Source: Candidatus Butyricimonas faecavium (GTDB lineage: Bacteria > Bacteroidota > Bacteroidia > Bacteroidales > Marinifilaceae). From it: a stretch of 64,000 bases of DNA. The stretch lies in the NCBI GenBank assembly GCA_944321125.1, contig CALUKD010000017.1, positions 1-64,000 of the forward strand. Direction: 5' to 3'. Within the stretch, counting starts at the first letter, position 1; every line of letters begins with the position of its first letter. Shown one piece after another: positions 27,030-34,645 of the stretch. A model generated the notes under the pieces. The model made no database searches. It was not told the DNA's origin and was given only the letters and a program-made list of their open reading frames with translations. Position numbers and translations under genes: made by a program.

Positions 27030-27086
27030 ATGAAGTTTAAAAAGGTGCCACCACCAAGTTTGGGCTATGTGTTGATTGTAAATCAT
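27018..27086 (-). CDS. trpL: Tryptophan leader peptide
   Basis: A 22-codon reading frame in the trpB2 leader: MIYNQHIAQT, then three consecutive TGG Trp codons (residues 11-13, at 27056-27048), then HLFKLHRKQ and a TGA stop at 27020-27018. Three Trp in a row are very unlikely by chance and are the hallmark of a trp attenuator leader. The ATG lies about 14-20 nt after the predicted transcription start, and the stop codon lies inside the antiterminator segment, as needed for ribosome-controlled switching. Confidence 0.9.
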   Translation of the reverse strand: MIYNQHIAQTWWWHLFKLHRKQ

Positions 27087-27106
27087 ACTTCTTTATTTTG
27101 TGTAGA

Positions 27107-27138
27107 CAAAGCTATATAGAGATTTTCTTTTTTCCAAA
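27107..27138 (-). promoter_or_regulatory. trpB2 leader promoter
   Basis: On the minus strand TTTG (27138-27135) and TAGCTTTG (27114-27107) are separated by 20 nt, a good match to the Bacteroidota -33/-7 promoter. Transcription would start near 27100, giving a leader of about 180 nt before trpB2. Confidence 0.75.
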
Positions 27139-27191
27139 TTCTATCGTAAAAATAATGTTGTTAAATGAAATTTAATACTTGCATTTGCAGC

Positions 27192-27356
27192 ATCCCACTC
27201 CAATTCGAGTGGGATCTAATTTAGTAAAGAGCTGCAGGCATTTATTAATAAAGTTAGTTAAACGTTTGTTTTGAAGTTATTGTTATGTTTTTGCATGACA
27301 ATTTTTGAAAATTCTAAATTGTCTTTGGAGGGGCCGTGATGGTGACCCTCCTTTTT
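27192..27356 (+). other. Structured intergenic region, possible small RNA
   Basis: Two stem-loops lie between the trpB2 promoter and a small lipoprotein gene. ATCCCACTC (27192-27200) pairs with GAGTGGGAT (27207-27215), and GGAGGG (27327-27332) pairs with CCCTCC (27346-27351) followed by TTTTT. The second is an intrinsic terminator on the plus strand, with no protein gene before it to terminate. A non-coding RNA of roughly 150-200 nt ending at 27356 would explain it. I recognise no known RNA family and found no clear promoter. Confidence 0.35.
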
Positions 27357-27410
27357 GTAACCTATACCTTTTTGATTGCGTATAATTTCACGTTGAATTT
27401 TTAGCTAAAC

Positions 27411-27418
27411 TAAATTTG
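27411..27418 (+). promoter_or_regulatory. -7 element 3 nt before a small lipoprotein gene
   Basis: TAAATTTG matches the -7 consensus and ends 3 nt before the ATG at 27422, again suggesting a leaderless mRNA. The -33 element is not clear. Confidence 0.45.
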
Positions 27419-27421
27419 AAT

Positions 27422-27622
27422 ATGATGAGAACTTTTGGAAGAATTGGATGGATTTGTATGATGGCGGTTACGGTAATTTGGATGTTTGTTTCTTGTGGAA
27501 ATAGTCAGAAAAACAAGGTACAGTCGAAAAAACAAGTACAAGAACCAGTAGAAACCGTCGTGGAGGAGTCAGAAGTTGTCGTGGAGGTAGATAGTATCGC
27601 ACCTGATTCGACCAACTTTTAG
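27422..27622 (+). CDS. Small lipoprotein of unknown function
   Basis: A 66-residue protein from the ATG at 27422. The signal segment (RIGWICMMAVTVIWMFVSC) ends in a plausible lipobox, FVSC, with Cys at about 25. The mature part is short and polar: basic (QKNKVQSKKQ) and then acidic with Glu/Val repeats (EPVETVVEESEVVVEVD). No domain is recognised. It has its own -7 element and terminator, so it is a monocistronic gene. A lipid-anchored envelope protein is all that can be inferred. Confidence 0.65.
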   Translation: MMRTFGRIGWICMMAVTVIWMFVSCGNSQKNKVQSKKQVQEPVETVVEESEVVVEVDSIAPDSTNF

Positions 27623-27636
27623 TTTTTAACTTTTAC

Positions 27637-27680
27637 TTTAAAGATAAAACTCCCGGTTTTCCAGGAGTTTTATCTTTAAA
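27637..27680. terminator. Bidirectional terminator, lipoprotein gene and pfk
   Basis: A 17-bp perfect stem, TTTAAAGATAAAACTCC (27637-27653) and GGAGTTTTATCTTTAAA (27664-27680), lies between the convergent ends. The right arm overlaps the phosphofructokinase stop codon. Confidence 0.88.
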
Positions 27681-28866
27681 GTATCATTTGTGGCATGAAT
27701 TCGAAACTGTTGTATTGGGGACGTAATCTCTCTGTGTTGTAGAATTTGGGAACATCCACAATTTTCTTGCTGCTGGTTACAATCTCGATTGGTGCGTTAT
27801 CATAGCGTCCATTTCTGAGGATAACTAACCTACCATGTAATCCTTTGTTGATTAAATCTAGGGCAAGGTTCCCATATGCCATTGGTACGATGGAATCCAA
27901 TGCATCTGGGTCTCCACAGCGAACTAGGTACCCTAGTCTTTGCGTGATGGTATTGATTACTTGTCCGTGGTTAAATTGTGGGGTGAGTTCTTTCAATTGT
28001 TGTGAGATCATGTTTCCGATACCTCCCAGCTTTTTATGTCCAAACATATCTGTTTCTTCGCTTTGGAAAATCATTTTACCACCGGAGAATGTGGCTCCTT
28101 CGGATACGAGAACTACAGAATATTTGCTGGGGTTCGTGAAACGATCCTCGCAAAGTAGTTCCGTTAGACGTTCTATGTTGAATTCATATTCCGGAATCAC
28201 ACAACGGTTGGCAGCTCCGGCTAAGGTCGGTAGCATTGCTGTGAACCCGGCATAGCGTCCGAAGACTTCCAGAACCAGTATACGTTCGTGGGAGCCGGCT
28301 GATGTCCGGAGATCATGTGTGAGGGCAATCGTACGGGTGATGCAGGTACTGAATCCGATACAGTAATCTGTTCCGGGAACGTCATTATCCATAGTTTTTG
28401 GGATGGCCACGACTTTCACACTTTCCTTGCTTAGACGTACCGCATAACTCAACGTGTCATCGCCTCCGATCGGGATCAAGTAGTCGATACCCATGAACTC
28501 TAGGTTCTTTAATACTTCTGGGGTTAAGTCATTGATCTCGTCCGTGTATTTATCCTGTAGATGTTTGGGTACGTTAGCTTTGGGTACGTGGGAAGCTCTA
28601 GTTCTGGATGTATGTAAGAAAGTTCCACCGGTGCGTCCAGCTTTGTTCACGATTTCCTCTGTTAATTCAAAAAAATTACTGGAATTATCATATTGTGGAT
28701 CTCGTACAATATCAATCAATCCGCCCCAGCCTCTTTTGATTCCAATAACTTTGTAGCCTTCACGCAGGGCTCGAATGGTTACTGCTCTGATGGCAGGATT
28801 TAGACCGGGAACGTCTCCTCCACCGGTGAGTATCCCTATAATTCCTCTACTTTTTTGTTGTTCCAT
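27676..28866 (-). CDS. Phosphofructokinase with PPi-type signature
   Basis: Phosphorylates fructose 6-phosphate in glycolysis. 396 residues, with GILTGGGDVPGLNPAIRA at the N terminus. The phosphoryl-donor signature reads GGDD (134-137) and PKTMDND (156-162). In this family Asp in the first and Lys in the second motif mark pyrophosphate-dependent enzymes, whereas ATP enzymes have GGDG and PGTIDND. The enzyme is therefore probably diphosphate-fructose-6-phosphate 1-phosphotransferase and reversible. Family membership is certain; the donor is inferred from the two residues. Confidence 0.9.
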   Translation of the reverse strand: MEQQKSRGIIGILTGGGDVPGLNPAIRAVTIRALREGYKVIGIKRGWGGLIDIVRDPQYDNSSNFFELTEEIVNKAGRTGGTFLHTSRTRASHVPKANVPKHLQDKYTDEINDLTPEVLKNLEFMGIDYLIPIGGDDTLSYAVRLSKESVKVVAIPKTMDNDVPGTDYCIGFSTCITRTIALTHDLRTSAGSHERILVLEVFGRYAGFTAMLPTLAGAANRCVIPEYEFNIERLTELLCEDRFTNPSKYSVVLVSEGATFSGGKMIFQSEETDMFGHKKLGGIGNMISQQLKELTPQFNHGQVINTITQRLGYLVRCGDPDALDSIVPMAYGNLALDLINKGLHGRLVILRNGRYDNAPIEIVTSSKKIVDVPKFYNTERLRPQYNSFEFMPQMIL

Positions 28867-28949
28867 AATGTAGTTGTTTTATGTTAGTAAAATTGAACTA
28901 ATGTACACAAAATTGTTCAATTAATACGTTAAAATCACTATTAAGTAAG

Positions 28950-28957
28950 TATATTTG
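28950..28957 (+). promoter_or_regulatory. Candidate -7 element for the glycosyltransferase operon
   Basis: TATATTTG lies 38 nt before the ATG at 28996, in the divergent spacer with the phosphofructokinase gene. The -33 element is weak. Confidence 0.45.
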
Positions 28958-28995
28958 TCTGTTTTTTATAGATAAAAGAATGTTAATATAATGAT

Positions 28996-30126
28996 ATGGA
29001 GAGTTTGAGAGTCTTTTGGGGAGAACTAGGTGTTTTTAGGTATGGGGTAATACTTTTGTTTGTGTTGACTCTTACTTACATTTATCACATTATCCGTCGG
29101 TGTGTGATCGTATCACGTAAAATTAAACCTATTGATAAACAGGAACATGAAGGGGTGTCGGTTGTCATTACCTCACATAATAATGCGGAATGTTTGAGAC
29201 GGAATTTGCCGAGTTTTTTGATGCAGGCATACGATAATTTTGAGGTGATTGTGGTTGATGAATGTTCAGAAGATGATACGCAGGATGTACTGGCTGAGAT
29301 ACAGAAAGATTATCTACAGTTGAGGTGTACACGGATATTTCCGGATACGAAATTTAGATTTACTAAAAAATTAGCTATAAATATAGGAGTTTTGGCAGCC
29401 AAGCACGATATATTGTTATTTTCAGAAATCAACTGTCGTCCTTCTTCTATGAATTGGGTGAAGACAATGGAGTCATATTTTGATAAAAATACAGCGGCAG
29501 TCATCGGTTTTGCGAATTATGATATCAGCGAGCAAAGTGTGAGAAATTTGCGTATGTTTCGCTTTTTACGCTTCATAAAAATGATGGTTATGGTGAAAAA
29601 TAAAAAATATATTTTTGGGGATGGATGTAACATGGCTTACCGAAAATCGTATTATATAGAAAACCGTGGATTCGCAAAGAATTCACAATCGTATTTAGGA
29701 TACGATAATGATATGGTTAGAGAATTATCAAGATTGGGGACAATAAAGATGACAAAAGATCCAGACTCGTATGTGATAATTGATAAGAGTGACAAAAAAG
29801 GAGAAATAAACGAAGTTTCATATTATTATGCTAGCAAGATGAGATTGGCAATGATGGAGAGGATTATGATAGATGGCGATATGATTGTGCGTTTGTTCTT
29901 TTATTTGACAGCTATTTGTTTGATTGTCTTAGGTTTTTATCCGATATACGTGTTCCTTGTTATGTTGTCAATATTTTTAACGGATGTAATTTTGTTAAAT
30001 ATTTGCGCTATTTGTCTGAAACAAAAAAAATTATTCCTAACTTCGTTTATTATTAGTATGATCGGTTTTGTTTATCGAGTATACGAAAATGGATATTCAT
30101 TTTTTAATAAGAGGAAATGGAGTTAA
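28996..30126 (+). CDS. Family 2 glycosyltransferase, membrane-bound
   Basis: A 376-residue GT2 enzyme. An N-terminal membrane helix (about 14-34) precedes the GT-A domain, which contains VSVVITSHNNAECLRRNLPSF, VIVVDECSEDDTQDVL and the DGCNMAYRKS acceptor-side motif. Two or more C-terminal helices (about 298-355) anchor it to the inner membrane. It probably transfers a sugar to a lipid or envelope polymer; donor and acceptor are unknown. The gene overlaps the sigma factor gene by 10 nt. Confidence 0.88.
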   Translation: MESLRVFWGELGVFRYGVILLFVLTLTYIYHIIRRCVIVSRKIKPIDKQEHEGVSVVITSHNNAECLRRNLPSFLMQAYDNFEVIVVDECSEDDTQDVLAEIQKDYLQLRCTRIFPDTKFRFTKKLAINIGVLAAKHDILLFSEINCRPSSMNWVKTMESYFDKNTAAVIGFANYDISEQSVRNLRMFRFLRFIKMMVMVKNKKYIFGDGCNMAYRKSYYIENRGFAKNSQSYLGYDNDMVRELSRLGTIKMTKDPDSYVIIDKSDKKGEINEVSYYYASKMRLAMMERIMIDGDMIVRLFFYLTAICLIVLGFYPIYVFLVMLSIFLTDVILLNICAICLKQKKLFLTSFIISMIGFVYRVYENGYSFFNKRKWS

Positions 30127-30737
30127 CAAACAACTTGTCAGAGAAAGCTCTTTATGATTATAAGGTCGTGAAGAGGGCAATAACGGGAGATGAACAGGCT
30201 TATGCCGAGTTATTTAAAAGGTATAAGGATTCAGTATATTTTATGATACTGAAGATGGTGAATAACAGAACCGATGCGGAAGATTTAATGTTCGAGGCTT
30301 TCGAGAAAGCTTTCACGAGTTTGAATTATTATTCGCCTCAGTTTGCGTTTAGCACGTGGTTATTCAAGATTGCCTCTAATAACACGATTGATTTTATCCG
30401 AAAGAAAAAAGCCAAAATTGTTTCTTTGGATAAGGATGATATAAACCCGGATGACCGTGGATATATCAATAGTGTACCGGCAGACGTGTTGAATCCAGAA
30501 GAGGAAACGATTCGTAAGCAACGGGCTGAATTTATGCGGGAAAAGGTTGCGATGTTGAAAGGACGTTACCGTAAATTGATCGAATTACGGTATTTTGAAG
30601 AGTATTCTTATGAAGAAATTGCTCAAGAGCTGGCCATTCCGTTAGGAACTGTGAAAGCTCAATTGTTCCGTGCGAGGGAATTGCTATTGAACATTTTGCA
30701 GAATAGTGAAATCGCTCGGGAAAATGAAAGAGTTTAG
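30117..30737 (+). CDS. ECF-type sigma-70 factor
   Basis: A 206-residue sigma factor. Region 2 lies at about 20-90 (DEQAYAELFKRYKDSVYFMI, RTDAEDLMFEAFEKAF, FSTWLFKIASNNTIDFIRKK) and region 4 at about 140-195 (LIELRYFEEYSYEEIAQEL, then PLGTVKAQLFRARELLL). No FecR or other obvious anti-sigma gene is adjacent, unlike the sigma factor at 472. It overlaps the glycosyltransferase gene upstream and the next gene by 14 nt, so the three are translationally coupled. Confidence 0.92.
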   Translation: MELTNNLSEKALYDYKVVKRAITGDEQAYAELFKRYKDSVYFMILKMVNNRTDAEDLMFEAFEKAFTSLNYYSPQFAFSTWLFKIASNNTIDFIRKKKAKIVSLDKDDINPDDRGYINSVPADVLNPEEETIRKQRAEFMREKVAMLKGRYRKLIELRYFEEYSYEEIAQELAIPLGTVKAQLFRARELLLNILQNSEIARENERV

Positions 30738-31398
30738 CCTTCTATTTTTTTTTATATTCTTTTGCTTGGGAGTGCAAGGGCAGAGCCAAGATAAAGGCAA
30801 TGTGTTTGTCACGGGTGTAGTTTGTGACCGGGACAGTATACGGCCATTACCGGAAGCGATCTTCCGGTTGGGGGAAGGGGTTCGAGGGGTTGATAAACAA
30901 GGGCGATTTTCATTGAGTGTACAAGCGGGGGATACCTTGCGTTTTTCGCATATAGGCTATGCTCCTATGCAAGTTGTTATTCCGGACAGTTTAAGAGAAA
31001 ATGATTTCTTACTGGGGGTTTTTATGGTACGAGATACTGTTTTACTGTCGGAGGTTTTAATTTTGCCGCGTTTCCTTACGGGGAATTACCAATCGAATGC
31101 TTTTTTGTTGAATGCCCAAAACAATCTAAATCAAGCTATATATGCCGCGTCAAAACCAGTGAAAGTGATGGATCAGGAAATGAATAGACGTATGATGATC
31201 GAGGACTTTGCTCGTAAGGTAGAGATGAAAGGAATGGTTGATGTGAAATTAGGTGTTGGAACTCAGTCTATTACGGTGTTGCAAGGATTAAGGCGGGCTC
31301 GTCGGCAGGCGGAAAAAGGGAAAATCATTAATATAGAGGAAATAGACTTGTTAAAGAAAATTTTTTATATAGAAAAAAGAGAAAAATCGGATAACTAA
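30724..31398 (+). CDS. Carboxypeptidase-D-like regulatory domain protein
   Basis: A 224-residue exported protein. The start is taken at the ATG at 30724 (MKEFSLLFFFIFFCLGVQGQ), which gives a clean signal peptide; an in-frame ATG at 30706 would spoil it. A CarboxypepD_reg-like beta-sandwich covers about 27-110 (VFVTGVVCDRDSIRPLPEAI, DTLRFSHIGYAPMQVVI). The rest is mixed and basic at the C terminus. Overlap with the sigma gene may mean it senses or regulates envelope state, but no anti-sigma motif is visible. Confidence 0.75.
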   Translation: MKEFSLLFFFIFFCLGVQGQSQDKGNVFVTGVVCDRDSIRPLPEAIFRLGEGVRGVDKQGRFSLSVQAGDTLRFSHIGYAPMQVVIPDSLRENDFLLGVFMVRDTVLLSEVLILPRFLTGNYQSNAFLLNAQNNLNQAIYAASKPVKVMDQEMNRRMMIEDFARKVEMKGMVDVKLGVGTQSITVLQGLRRARRQAEKGKIINIEEIDLLKKIFYIEKREKSDN

Positions 31399-31410
31399 AA
31401 GAAGAAAGAT

Positions 31411-31418
31411 TATCTTTG
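31411..31418 (+). promoter_or_regulatory. Candidate -7 element of the OmpH-like gene
   Basis: TATCTTTG matches the consensus and lies 69 nt before the ATG at 31488, so the gene probably has its own transcript with a leader of about 65 nt. Confidence 0.5.
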
Positions 31419-31487
31419 TATTCGAAACAAGCCTCATGTGGGCTGAGATTTCAAAGAATCGATTTATTAATAACAAAGTTACATTTT

Positions 31488-32081
31488 ATGAAGAATTTGT
31501 CGATAGGATTAAATGTGGTATTGTTGATTGCAGTGATAGTTTTGTATGTTTTGCATTTCAGTGGAAATGGTAAAGATACGAGCAATCAAAGCGGAACTGC
31601 AACTGTGAATGCGGATACAAAAATAGTCTACATTAACATGGACACGTTGCTTAACAATTATACTCAATCTAGAGAATTGAATGAAGCATTTTTGAAGAAA
31701 TTGGAAGCCAATCGGACAGAGTTAAACATAAAAGTGAAGAATTTTGATCGTGAGGCTGCAGAGTTTCGGAATAAAGTGGAAAACAACGGTTTTATGACTC
31801 GTGAAAGAGCTGAACAAGCCCAGATGGATTTGATGATCAAACAACAAAATTTGCAAAAATTGCAACAGGAAATGACCGAGAATGCTCAACGTGAGCAGAT
31901 GGAAATAAATCGGAAGTTGTATGATGCGATTACGAATTTTTTGACGGAGTATAATAAAACGAAAGGTTTTCAATTAATACTGAGCACAACGTTAGGTGGT
32001 AACGTGCTTTTTGCGCAAGAGGGATTTGACATTACCAATGATGTGGTAAATCAATTAAATGAGCAATACAAGAAAAAATAA
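31488..32081 (+). CDS. OmpH/Skp-family periplasmic chaperone-like protein
   Basis: About 197 residues from the ATG at 31488 (MKNLSIGLNVVLLIAVIVLY). Upstream codons of the open frame come from the leader. An N-terminal hydrophobic anchor or signal (5-24) is followed by the Skp-type beta segment KIVYINMDTLLNNY. A long coiled coil comes next (about 65-150, rich in Glu, Gln and Lys) and then FQLILSTTLGGNVLFAQEGFDITNDVV, the usual OmpH ending. It probably helps outer-membrane proteins cross the periplasm. Confidence 0.88.
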   Translation: MKNLSIGLNVVLLIAVIVLYVLHFSGNGKDTSNQSGTATVNADTKIVYINMDTLLNNYTQSRELNEAFLKKLEANRTELNIKVKNFDREAAEFRNKVENNGFMTRERAEQAQMDLMIKQQNLQKLQQEMTENAQREQMEINRKLYDAITNFLTEYNKTKGFQLILSTTLGGNVLFAQEGFDITNDVVNQLNEQYKKK

Positions 32082-32089
32082 ACAATATG

Positions 32090-32127
32090 AAGTGTGGTAA
32101 AAGTTATTTTTATCACACTTTTTTTTT
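32090..32127 (+). terminator. Terminator of the OmpH-like gene
   Basis: The stem AAGTGTGGTAAAA (32090-32102) and TTTTATCACACTT (32108-32120), with one G-U pair, is followed by a long T run. Confidence 0.92.
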
Positions 32128-32172
32128 AATCCATAGGTGAACTTTCGGTTCTGAAATAAAGTCTATTTATAA

Positions 32173-32553
32173 ATGAATTTTAAATATATAATTGATATTA
32201 CGGCAGATCCGGAGGAGGTTTTTGCGGCGTTGACGAATCCTTTTCAAATTGAGCTATGGAGTGGATATCCCGCAGAAATGAAGGCGGAGGTGGGATTTGT
32301 ATTTTCTTTATGGGAGGGTGATATTTGTGGGGTGAATCTAGAGATAAAGCCCAATCGTTTGCTTGTTCAGGAATGGTTTTTCGGGGAGACAGAGGAACGT
32401 TCTATTGTGACTATTAAATTAAAAAAAGACGGTGTTCGGACCCGTGTTGAATTAGAACATACGAATATTCCAGATGAGATATTCGAGGAAATCGTTGGAG
32501 GTTGGAAAGAGTATTACTTGGGTTCTATAAAGGGATTATTGGAAATGTACTAA
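32173..32553 (+). CDS. START-like (SRPBCC) domain protein
   Basis: A 126-residue single-domain protein of the Bet v1/SRPBCC superfamily. It has the characteristic opening (FKYIIDITADPEEVFAALTN PF split by the first helix), a run of beta strands (VGFVFSLWEGDICGVNLEI, RLLVQEWFFG, SIVTIKLKKDGVRTRVELEH) and a long C-terminal helix ending YYLGSIKGLLEMY. No catalytic residues are recognisable, and such domains usually bind a hydrophobic ligand. Monocistronic between a terminator and the next promoter. Confidence 0.8.
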   Translation: MNFKYIIDITADPEEVFAALTNPFQIELWSGYPAEMKAEVGFVFSLWEGDICGVNLEIKPNRLLVQEWFFGETEERSIVTIKLKKDGVRTRVELEHTNIPDEIFEEIVGGWKEYYLGSIKGLLEMY

Positions 32554-32598
32554 TTCAGAATTAGTAAAAATACGGATTATTTTTTTTACCCTCGGTAT

Positions 32599-32606
32599 TA
32601 ACTTTG
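32599..32606 (+). promoter_or_regulatory. Candidate -7 element of the YeiH-type gene
   Basis: TAACTTTG lies 36 nt before the ATG at 32643. The TTG at 32604 that opens the reading frame lies inside this element, which argues against it as start codon. Confidence 0.5.
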
Positions 32607-32642
32607 CAACAGAAATTATTCACTAAATTAATAAATTTCCAA

Positions 32643-33890
32643 ATGAGCAAGTTAAAAATTTCCGAAGATTGGACCTCTACTATCGTGGGGTGGTTTATAA
32701 TTCTTTTAGTAGTATTTCAATTAAAACCTCATTGGCCTTCTTTTAATTGGCCAGATACAGACGCTTTGATAAATAAGGTTTTCACGTTAGATAACGTGGG
32801 ACATGCTCTAATTGTTTTCTGTTTTATGTTCTTGATGGCGTTGCTTGCAGGGGTATTAACGGGTAAAAAATTGAAAGTAATTGCTACAAGTTTTCCGGTT
32901 GTATTTTTCCTCACACTTTTGGCTATGGTTGTCGGTGGAAATAAATTTCTAAAGGATTGGGGATTTGAAACCGTGATATTTAGTTTGTTAATAGGACTTT
33001 TTATTAGTAATATATTTTCTATTCCCAAGTGGTTGAAGGAAGCGCTTTCTTCTGAACTTTTCGTGAAGATCGGTTTGGTGTTACTTGGGACGACCGTACT
33101 CTTTGATGATTTATTGAAGGCAGGAGCTTTAGGATTGATACAATCATGTGTCGTAGTCTTTACCGTGTGGAATTTTTGTTTTTGGTTATGTCGTAAAATG
33201 AAAATTGATAAGGAAATGTCATTAATGCTTTCCAGTGCTGTTTCCATTTGTGGAGTATCGGCGGCCGTCGCTACTGCTGGGGCTATCAAAGGTGACAAAA
33301 CCAAATTGTCATACGTGGTGTCGTTAGTATTAGTCGTGGCTGTGCCGATGATCTTGGTTATGCCTGGTTTGGCTAAGTTGATGGGATTACCTGAGGATAT
33401 GGCTGGGGCTTGGATCGGGGGAACGATTGATACGACAGGGGCTGTAGCTGCAACCGGAGCTATATATGGAGAAGTGGCCTTGCAGACAAGTACGATCGTG
33501 AAATTCTCGCAGAATGTGTTGTTGGGAATTGCGGCTTTCTTAATCAGTATTTATTGGTCTTATTCAAAGAAAGAGATAACAGAAGAGAAACCAACACTAA
33601 AAGTAATTTGGTTACGTTTCCCGAAATTCGTGTTAGGATTCGTTGCGGCTTCTCTTGTTTTCTCTTTCTTTGTTGCTCCCGAGGTCGTGTCGGATGCTAA
33701 ACCAATTTTGAAGAATATCCAAGGAATGTGGTTTGCTTTAGCATTTATGTCTATTGGGTTGGAGACTGATTTTAAGAGCTTGATAACTTCAGAAAATCGT
33801 CGTTCCACGTATGCTTTTCTAGGTGCGCAAGCATTTAACGTGGTATTTACTTTGCTTGTTGCTTGGATACTTTTCGGGTTAATAGCGTAA
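32643..33890 (+). CDS. YeiH-family putative sulfate exporter
   Basis: A polytopic inner-membrane protein of about 415 residues from the ATG at 32643 (MSKLKISEDWTSTIVGW). It has roughly ten hydrophobic helices and the UPF0324/YeiH signatures: SVSICGVSAAVATAGAIKGD, then GAWIGGTIDTTGAVAATGAI, and a C-terminal MSIGLETDFKSL. Family members are called putative sulfate exporters, but transport by this protein is unproven. No sulfur genes adjoin it. Confidence 0.88.
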   Translation: MSKLKISEDWTSTIVGWFIILLVVFQLKPHWPSFNWPDTDALINKVFTLDNVGHALIVFCFMFLMALLAGVLTGKKLKVIATSFPVVFFLTLLAMVVGGNKFLKDWGFETVIFSLLIGLFISNIFSIPKWLKEALSSELFVKIGLVLLGTTVLFDDLLKAGALGLIQSCVVVFTVWNFCFWLCRKMKIDKEMSLMLSSAVSICGVSAAVATAGAIKGDKTKLSYVVSLVLVVAVPMILVMPGLAKLMGLPEDMAGAWIGGTIDTTGAVAATGAIYGEVALQTSTIVKFSQNVLLGIAAFLISIYWSYSKKEITEEKPTLKVIWLRFPKFVLGFVAASLVFSFFVAPEVVSDAKPILKNIQGMWFALAFMSIGLETDFKSLITSENRRSTYAFLGAQAFNVVFTLLVAWILFGLIA

Positions 33891-33978
33891 ACTTTATAAA
33901 CTAAATATGATCGGATTACAGATATTGTTTGTAATTTTGTCCATGATTTTGAAGTTAAACAATAAAACTAGATAGAAT

Positions 33979-34635
33979 ATGAAATTTTTTATTGATACGG
34001 CAAATCTTGACCAGATTCGCGAAGCGAATGACCTTGGAGTGTTGGACGGTGTAACCACGAATCCGTCTTTAATGGCAAAAGAGGGAATCAGAGGTGACGA
34101 GAATTGTAAAAGACATTACGTTGAGATTTGTAATATAGTAGATGGAGATGTAAGTGCAGAGGTAATTGCAACTGATTACGAAGGCATGATAAAAGAAGGA
34201 GAGGAGTTAGCTGCTTTACACCCGAATATCGTAGTAAAAGTACCTTGTATTGCTGATGGTATTAAAGCTATCAAATATTTTACCAATAAGGGGATCCGTA
34301 CTAATTGTACATTAGTATTTTCTCCAGGGCAAGCTTTGTTGGCCGCTAAAGCAGGTGCTACTTACGTGTCTCCTTTCGTGGGACGTTTGGATGACATCAG
34401 TAGTGATGGAATCGAGTTGGTGGAAAAGATCGTGGATATGTATGCTTATTATGGTTTCAACACACAAGTATTGGCCGCTTCAATTCGTCATACGCAGCAT
34501 ATCATTCAGTGTATTGAAGCTGGAGCGGACGTTGCGACTTGCCCGTTGAACGCAATTAAAGGCTTGTTAAAACATCCTCTGACAGATTCCGGTTTAGCTG
34601 CATTCCTAGCTGATCACAAGAAAGTGAATTCATAA
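33979..34635 (+). CDS. fsa: Transaldolase-like / fructose-6-phosphate aldolase
   Basis: A 218-residue small transaldolase-family TIM barrel. The N terminus [20 protein letters not shown] and [14 protein letters not shown] are diagnostic. The Schiff-base Lys is in IVVKVPC (Lys87) and the ending [20 protein letters not shown] is typical. Both true transaldolases (talC type) and fructose-6-phosphate aldolases share this length, and the sequence alone does not separate them with confidence. It would act in carbon exchange around the pentose phosphate pathway. Confidence 0.9.
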   Translation: MKFFIDTANLDQIREANDLGVLDGVTTNPSLMAKEGIRGDENCKRHYVEICNIVDGDVSAEVIATDYEGMIKEGEELAALHPNIVVKVPCIADGIKAIKYFTNKGIRTNCTLVFSPGQALLAAKAGATYVSPFVGRLDDISSDGIELVEKIVDMYAYYGFNTQVLAASIRHTQHIIQCIEAGADVATCPLNAIKGLLKHPLTDSGLAAFLADHKKVNS

Positions 34636-34645
34636 ATTTGCGATC

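Noticed and set aside
27180-27360. 6S RNA or riboswitch in the region before the small lipoprotein gene
   Set aside because: Neither the long central bubble of 6S RNA nor any riboswitch core that I know could be recognised; kept only as an unassigned structured region.
32729-33304. 191-codon minus-strand frame antisense to the YeiH-type gene
   Set aside because: The sense frame has clear family motifs; the antisense frame is a by-product of codon pattern.
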